NCBI RefSeq assembly: GCF_900156315.1
Contig: NZ_FTNI01000005.1
Coordinates: 62,001 to 126,000 of the forward strand
Origin: Microbispora rosea
GTDB lineage: Bacteria > Actinomycetota > Actinomycetes > Streptosporangiales > Streptosporangiaceae
Direction: 5' to 3'
DNA: 64,000 nucleotides
In this document: positions 60,311 to 64,000 of the stretch, in pieces
Position numbering within the stretch: position 1 is the first letter of the stretch
Layout: every line of letters starts with the position of its first letter
Notes under the pieces: model-generated
The model's input: the letters and a program-made list of their open reading frames with translations, nothing else
Database searches by the model: none
Told to the model about the DNA's origin: nothing
Translations under genes and position numbers: made by a program

Positions 60311-60871
60311 TCAGCGGAGCAGGCGGGCCGGCCGCACCCCCGGGACGGTCCGCTCCAGCAGGTCGCCCACGTGCCCGGGGCCCTGGCCCTCCGGGCCCCG
60401 CAGGTCGATCTCGCCGTCGCGCACGAGCACCTCCCAGGACGCGTCGGAGGGGTAGCGCTCCCGCAGGGCGGCCAGAACGGCCTCGCGCAGCTCGTCGTCC
60501 GACCTGGCCAGCAGCGCCATGAGGTCGTGGCGGCTGACCATCCCGACGACCCGCTCGTCGCGCAGCACGGGCACGCTCTTGACCCGCTTGGCGATCATGA
60601 GGTCCGTCAGCACCCGCGCGTCCGTGGTGTCCTCGACCGTGCTCACCTGGCGCGACATGACGTCCGCCACGGTGCGGGGCGCCGAGGCGCCCGGCGCGAA
60701 CGCGCCGCACAGCAGGTCGATCTCGCTGACCATGCCGACCAGCTCGCCGTGCTCCCCGAGCACGGGGGCGGCCGTGATGTCGTGGTCGTACAGCACCCGG
60801 ATCGCCCGCCGCACGGAGTCGTCGCGGCGCAACGTGATCGCCGGGCTGCTCATGACCTCAGCGGCCAGCAT
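60311..60871 (-). CDS. CBS-pair protein with C-terminal BON domain
   Basis: This 186-residue protein has two CBS motifs (about 5-60 and 70-125, including AAPVLGEHGELVGMVSEIDL and VPVLRDERVVGMVSRHDLMA) followed by a BON-like domain (about 130-185). CBS pairs bind adenine nucleotides; BON domains are thought to touch membranes or phospholipids. The combination is common in actinomycete dormancy regulons. It is divergent from the second CBS gene at 61033, and a DosR-like box lies between them. GGGGGAGG lies about 6 bases before ATG 60871. Confidence 0.9.
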   Translation of the reverse strand: MLAAEVMSSPAITLRRDDSVRRAIRVLYDHDITAAPVLGEHGELVGMVSEIDLLCGAFAPGASAPRTVADVMSRQVSTVEDTTDARVLTDLMIAKRVKSVPVLRDERVVGMVSRHDLMALLARSDDELREAVLAALRERYPSDASWEVLVRDGEIDLRGPEGQGPGHVGDLLERTVPGVRPARLLR

Positions 60872-60956
60872 GGCCCACCTCCCCCGTCCGTCGCCGTCGT
60901 GGTCATTCCACCGCCGCGCGGGCCGTACGGGCAGGTGCCGGAGGTCCCCGGCGGTC

Positions 60957-60970
60957 GGGTCTTTGGGCCC
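60957..60970. promoter_or_regulatory. DosR/DevR-like box
   Basis: GGGTCTTTGGGCCC agrees with the DosR core GGGACT-WW-AGTCCC at 11 of 14 positions (consensus from memory). It lies in the divergent region between the two CBS genes, next to a DevS-like kinase and a universal stress gene. Confidence 0.6.
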
Positions 60971-61032
60971 GTGCGGCGCCGCGCCCACGGTGGTCGGATG
61001 GAGATGGCGCAGCGCCGCCCGCGGGAGGAACG

Positions 61033-61539
61033 ATGACCGTAGAAGCCATGACCGCCGCCGACGTGATGAGCAGGGTGCTCGTGACCGTGAAGCCGGACGA
61101 GTCCCCGCTCATGGCCTGGGAACTCATGCGTCGCGGGTCGATGCATCACCTGCCCGTTGTGGATTCGAATTCCCGCATCATCGGCGTGCTCACCCGGGAG
61201 GACATCGCGGCCCACTGGTCCGGCGGGCCGGCGGAGCAGTCGAGCAGCCAGGTGCGCCAGTTGCTGACCGGGCGCAGGTGCCCGCACGTGTCGCCCGACG
61301 CGTCGCTCCCCGCCGTGGCGGACGTCATGCTGGAGTCGGGGGTGGACGTCGTCCCGGTGATCGGGACCTCCGGCGCCCTGCAGGGTCTCGTCACCGTGAC
61401 CGACGTGCTCGTGGCGGTCGCGGGCAGGCGGGGGGCCGCGCCCCCGCACGAGGAGGTGTCGGCCGGGATGTTCCGCCTGGAGCCGGTGCTGCCGCCCAAG
61501 CCCTCCCGGACCGCCGAGGACCAGCGTCAGGGGCCGTGA
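61033..61539 (+). CDS. CBS-pair protein
   Basis: This 168-residue protein has two CBS motifs (about 8-65 and 78-130; HHLPVVDSNSRIIGVLTRED and VVPVIGTSGALQGLVTVTD) and a short Pro-rich tail. It probably senses AMP/ATP or related nucleotides and acts as a small regulatory protein. Its shared upstream region with the CBS-BON gene holds a DosR-like box. GGGAGGAAC lies directly before the ATG. Confidence 0.9.
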   Translation: MTVEAMTAADVMSRVLVTVKPDESPLMAWELMRRGSMHHLPVVDSNSRIIGVLTREDIAAHWSGGPAEQSSSQVRQLLTGRRCPHVSPDASLPAVADVMLESGVDVVPVIGTSGALQGLVTVTDVLVAVAGRRGAAPPHEEVSAGMFRLEPVLPPKPSRTAEDQRQGP

Positions 61540-61634
61540 CCCCCCATCGTGACGCCCATCGTGACCTCCCGGTCGTCACCGCCCGCGGAGCACGTGCAGA
61601 ATAAGGTCATGTTCCGCACGGTGGTGATCTTCAA

Positions 61635-62264
61635 GTGAGTGCCCGTATCGACCATGCCGTCACCTCGGGCACCTTCAGCCTGGACGGCCAGACCTTCGAC
61701 GTCGACAACAACGTCTGGGTGCTCGGCGACGACGCCGAGTGCGTGGTGTTCGACGCGCCCCACGACGTCAAGGCGATCACCGACGTGATCGCGGGCCGGC
61801 GCGTCCTGGCCATCCTCGCCACCCACGCCCACGACGACCATGTGCGGGTCGCGCCGGACCTGTCGGAGGCCACCGGGGCGCCCGTCCTGCTGCACCCGGA
61901 CGACCTGCCGGTCTGGCGGCTCACCCACCCCGATCGCGAGCCCGGCGGCACGCTGTCCGACGGACAGGTCATCGAGGTCGCCGGAACCCGCCTCGAAGTG
62001 CTCCACACTCCCGGGCACGCTCCCGGCGCCTGCTGCTTCCACGCGCCCGGCCTCGGCGTCGTCTTCACCGGCGACACCCTGTTCCAGGGCGGTCCCGGCG
62101 CGACCGGCCGCTCGTTCTCCGACTTCGGCGTGATCATCGACTCCATCCGCGACCGCCTGCTGGCCCTGCCGCCCGAGACCGTCGTCCACACCGGTCACGG
62201 CGACAGCACGACGATCGGCGCGGAGCTGCCGCACCTCGACGAGTGGATCCGCCGGGGCCACTGA
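61635..62264 (+). CDS. MBL-fold metallo-hydrolase (glyoxalase II-like)
   Basis: This 209-residue protein has the metal motif THAHDDHV near residues 63-70, HTPGHAPGACCF near 123-134, and GDTLFQGGPGATGRSFSD, where Asp bridges the metals. HTGHGDST lies near the end. This subgroup often accompanies mycothiol-dependent formaldehyde dehydrogenase and may hydrolyse mycothiol thioesters, but no such partner is present here. The start is GTG 61635; a TAAGGT -10-like element lies at 61602-61607. Two direct copies of CCCATCGTGAC occur at about 61544-61566. A hairpin follows the gene. Confidence 0.87.
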   Translation: MSARIDHAVTSGTFSLDGQTFDVDNNVWVLGDDAECVVFDAPHDVKAITDVIAGRRVLAILATHAHDDHVRVAPDLSEATGAPVLLHPDDLPVWRLTHPDREPGGTLSDGQVIEVAGTRLEVLHTPGHAPGACCFHAPGLGVVFTGDTLFQGGPGATGRSFSDFGVIIDSIRDRLLALPPETVVHTGHGDSTTIGAELPHLDEWIRRGH

Positions 62265-62322
62265 CAACCCCGGGCCTTCGCGCGGGGTCTTGACGATCAC
62301 ACGCTCCGCGGCCGACACTCAC

Positions 62323-62370
62323 GAGACCGATCCACTCCGCTCCCGACATCGTCGGGGCGGAGCGGGTCTC
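62323..62370. terminator. Large hairpin between the MBL and GH43 genes
   Basis: CTCCG-CT-CCCGAC pairs with GTCGGG-G-CGGAG across an ATC loop, and an outer GAGACC pairs with GGTCTC. It sits 59 bases after the MBL stop and 6 bases before the LacI-type operator, suiting a terminator for the upstream gene or a roadblock before the next promoter. Confidence 0.6.
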
Positions 62371-62375
62371 CTGAT

Positions 62376-62387
62376 GTTAGCGCTAAC
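62376..62387. promoter_or_regulatory. Perfect LacI-family operator
   Basis: GTTAGCGCTAAC is a perfect 12-base palindrome with the central CG typical of LacI/GalR-family operators. It lies 37 bp before the GH43 ATG. No LacI gene is visible before the right edge. Confidence 0.75.
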
Positions 62388-62424
62388 GAGGCCGATGGTC
62401 CCGGGCCGCCGGTCGGGAGAGACG

Positions 62425-64000
62425 ATGCCCAGCCGCACCACCCCCCTACGACGCCTCCCACGCCTCTCTCGGCTCGCGCTCGCGGCCGCGGCCGTGCTGT
62501 CCCTGGTGGCGGGCCCGCTCGTGACCCCGGCGCACGCGGCCGGCGAGACGGAACCGTCCGGCCTGCTGCTGCGGTACACGTTCGACGAGACGGGCGGCAC
62601 CGTCGTCCACGACGCCTCGGGCCACGGCAACGACGGCGGCTACGAGCGGACGCCCGCCTTCGGCCGGGGCGTCGAGGGCGGCTCGTTCGCGATGTCCGGA
62701 GGGCCGTCCTCGTCCACCACCGCGCCGTACGTGAAGATCCCGAACGGCGTGCTGAAGGGCCTCGGCGGCGTCACCGTCGCCACCTACGTGAAGTGGAACG
62801 CCTCCACGACGGTGAACCAGTGGCTGTACGGTCTCGGCCCGGACAGCACCAAGTATCTGTTCACCTCGCCGTACAACGGCGGCAAGACCCTCTACTCGGC
62901 GATCACGGCGGGCGGCTGGCAGGCCGAGTCGAAGCTGTCCGGCGGCGCGGCCCTGCCGGGCGGCGCCTGGAAGCACGTCGCGGTGACCGTCGACGGCGAC
63001 AGCAGGACCGCCGTCATGTACCTCGACGGCATCGAGGCGGCGCGCGCGACCGACGTGCCGGTCACGCCCTCCGACCTGTACGACGCGACCAAGGACCACA
63101 CGGGGTACATCGGGAAGTCGCTCTACGCGGCCGACCCCTACTTCGCCGGCGAGGTGGACGACTTCCGGATCTACGACCACGCGCTGTCGGCGACCGAGGT
63201 GCTCCGGGTCTCCGGCAACACGGCGGCCGTCGGCGCGGCCACGCTGCCCGAGCTCAAGGTCCCGGCGATCGTGGACGGCACGAACGGCAGGATCGTCCTG
63301 CCGGTGAAGGAGGGCACCGACCTCAGCCGGCTCGCCCCCGCGTTCACCCTGGTCCCGGGAGCGAGCATCAGTCCCGCCTCCGGCACCGTGCGCGACCTGT
63401 CCGAGCCGGTCACCTACACCGTCACCGGCTCCGACGGCGCCCGGCGAACGTGGACGGTCGAGGCGCGGGTGATGAGGAGCCCGGTGCTCCCCGGCCTGTA
63501 CGCCGACCCGAACATCGCCGTCTTCGGCGACACGTTCTGGATGTATCCGACCACCGACGGCTTCGCCGGCTGGAGCGGCACGCAGTTCCACGCGTTCTCG
63601 TCCAAGGACCTCGTCCACTGGACCGACCACGGCGTCGTCCTCGACCTCGGACCCGACGTGACCTGGGCCGACAACAGCGCCTGGGCGCCGACGATCGCCG
63701 AGCGGAACGGCACCTACTACTTCTACTTCAGCGGCGGCATGGCCACCGGCGACACCGGCAAACACCTCGGCGTCGCCGTGTCCGACTCGCCGGCCGGGCC
63801 GTTCAAGGACGCCCTGGGCAAGCCGCTGGTGGCGGCCGGGACCTACAGCGGCCAGATGATCGACTCCGACGTGTTCGTCGACGACGACGGCCAGGCCTAC
63901 CTCTACTGGGGCAACGGAAACTCCTACCAGGTGCCGCTGAACGACGACATGGTGTCGTTCGACCCCGCCAAGGTGAAGACGTACAAGCCGAGCGGCTACA
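62425..64000 (+). CDS. Secreted GH43-type glycosidase with LamG domain, 3' end beyond window
   Basis: The open frame runs 525 codons to the right edge. It has a signal peptide (about 1-38, cleaved after AHA), then a LamG/concanavalin-like domain (about 45-260; LLRYTFDETGG and GEVDDFRIYDHALS) and a small beta-sandwich (about 275-345). The GH43 five-bladed propeller starts at LYADPNIAVFGD, with the catalytic base Asp near residue 359, and continues through SWAPTIAERNG-like sequence and DSDVFVDDDGQAYLYWG. It should cut arabinose- or xylose-containing plant polysaccharides outside the cell. A perfect LacI-type operator precedes it, so sugar-responsive repression is likely. The catalytic Glu lies beyond the edge. 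Confidence 0.88.
   Translation, partial: MPSRTTPLRRLPRLSRLALAAAAVLSLVAGPLVTPAHAAGETEPSGLLLRYTFDETGGTVVHDASGHGNDGGYERTPAFGRGVEGGSFAMSGGPSSSTTAPYVKIPNGVLKGLGGVTVATYVKWNASTTVNQWLYGLGPDSTKYLFTSPYNGGKTLYSAITAGGWQAESKLSGGAALPGGAWKHVAVTVDGDSRTAVMYLDGIEAARATDVPVTPSDLYDATKDHTGYIGKSLYAADPYFAGEVDDFRIYDHALSATEVLRVSGNTAAVGAATLPELKVPAIVDGTNGRIVLPVKEGTDLSRLAPAFTLVPGASISPASGTVRDLSEPVTYTVTGSDGARRTWTVEARVMRSPVLPGLYADPNIAVFGDTFWMYPTTDGFAGWSGTQFHAFSSKDLVHWTDHGVVLDLGPDVTWADNSAWAPTIAERNGTYYFYFSGGMATGDTGKHLGVAVSDSPAGPFKDALGKPLVAAGTYSGQMIDSDVFVDDDGQAYLYWGNGNSYQVPLNDDMVSFDPAKVKTYKPSGY

Noticed and set aside
61609..61638. Nine-codon leader ORF overlapping the MBL start
   Set aside because: Its ATG lies 1 base after the likely -10 element, so it would not be in the transcript.

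Overview
The window is high-GC DNA (about 70% or more by eye) with GTG/TTG starts, many 4-bp ATGA/GTGA stop-start overlaps and leaderless promoters. It encodes mycothiol-type, MreB-like/Mbl and KstR-type proteins. All of this points to a filamentous actinomycete. A Streptosporangiales member (Nonomuraea/Microbispora-like) is my inference, not proven. No tRNA, rRNA, CRISPR array or intact transposase was seen.

Layout. 0-3 kb: a DUF222/HNH (13E12-type) endonuclease gene cut by the left edge, an HsaB-like flavin reductase, and the relic of a 2-hydroxypentadienoate (HsaE-type) hydratase. 2.9-8.6 kb: a secreted GH25 muramidase, then a block with a fused SecDF, two small secreted/membrane proteins and a dksA-mbl-dksA operon, reminiscent of the SCO6160-SCO6166 region of Streptomyces coelicolor (from memory). 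8.5-12.6 kb: a heterodimeric ABC exporter plus an FMN reductase, divergent from a TetR gene across an array of GTAC-N3-GTAC sites. 13.5-16.6 kb: HsaA-like hydroxylase, KstR-like regulator and FadA5-like thiolase. 16.7-22.1 kb: a sugar ABC importer with ROK kinase, GntR/UTRA regulator and SIS protein in one run. 22.2-25.7 kb: a MocR regulator divergent from a UPF0261 (Tm-1-like) gene and its TIM-barrel partner. 25.8-28.4 kb: chsH2-chsH1-ltp2, the core of steroid side-chain removal. 28.5-34.6 kb: a free-standing condensation-domain protein, a second complete DUF222/HNH gene nearly identical to the first, an aldo/keto reductase divergent from an ArsR-type regulator, and a TetR gene behind a leaderless promoter with a perfect operator.

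34.7-40.4 kb: prfC, a nucleotidyltransferase, an ankyrin-repeat protein, and a TetR-cytochrome P450 operon. 40.4-44.5 kb: a MarR regulator head-to-head with an AmiC-like amide sensor, then an APC permease and an acetamidase/formamidase. 44.5-50.7 kb: a two-component system, PolX, an MshC-like cysteine ligase, and a metallo-beta-lactamase/rhodanese protein. 50.8-56.2 kb: the complete pobA-pcaHGBDC operon turning 4-hydroxybenzoate into 3-oxoadipate, with a divergent IclR regulator. 56.3-64 kb: a SAM methyltransferase, an OsmC protein, a DevS-like GAF histidine kinase, a universal stress protein, two CBS-domain genes around a DosR-like box, an MBL hydrolase, and a GH43 glycosidase behind a perfect LacI-type operator, cut by the right edge.

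How it fits together. The dominant theme is catabolism: aromatic (pob/pca), steroid (scattered HsaA/HsaB/KstR/FadA5/ChsH/Ltp2, incomplete in this window), amide and plant polysaccharide. Each module has its own local regulator and, in most cases, a recognisable operator. The steroid genes lie in three separate patches with at least one pseudogene, which suggests a dismantled or rearranged cluster bounded by two near-identical HNH genes about 30 kb apart.
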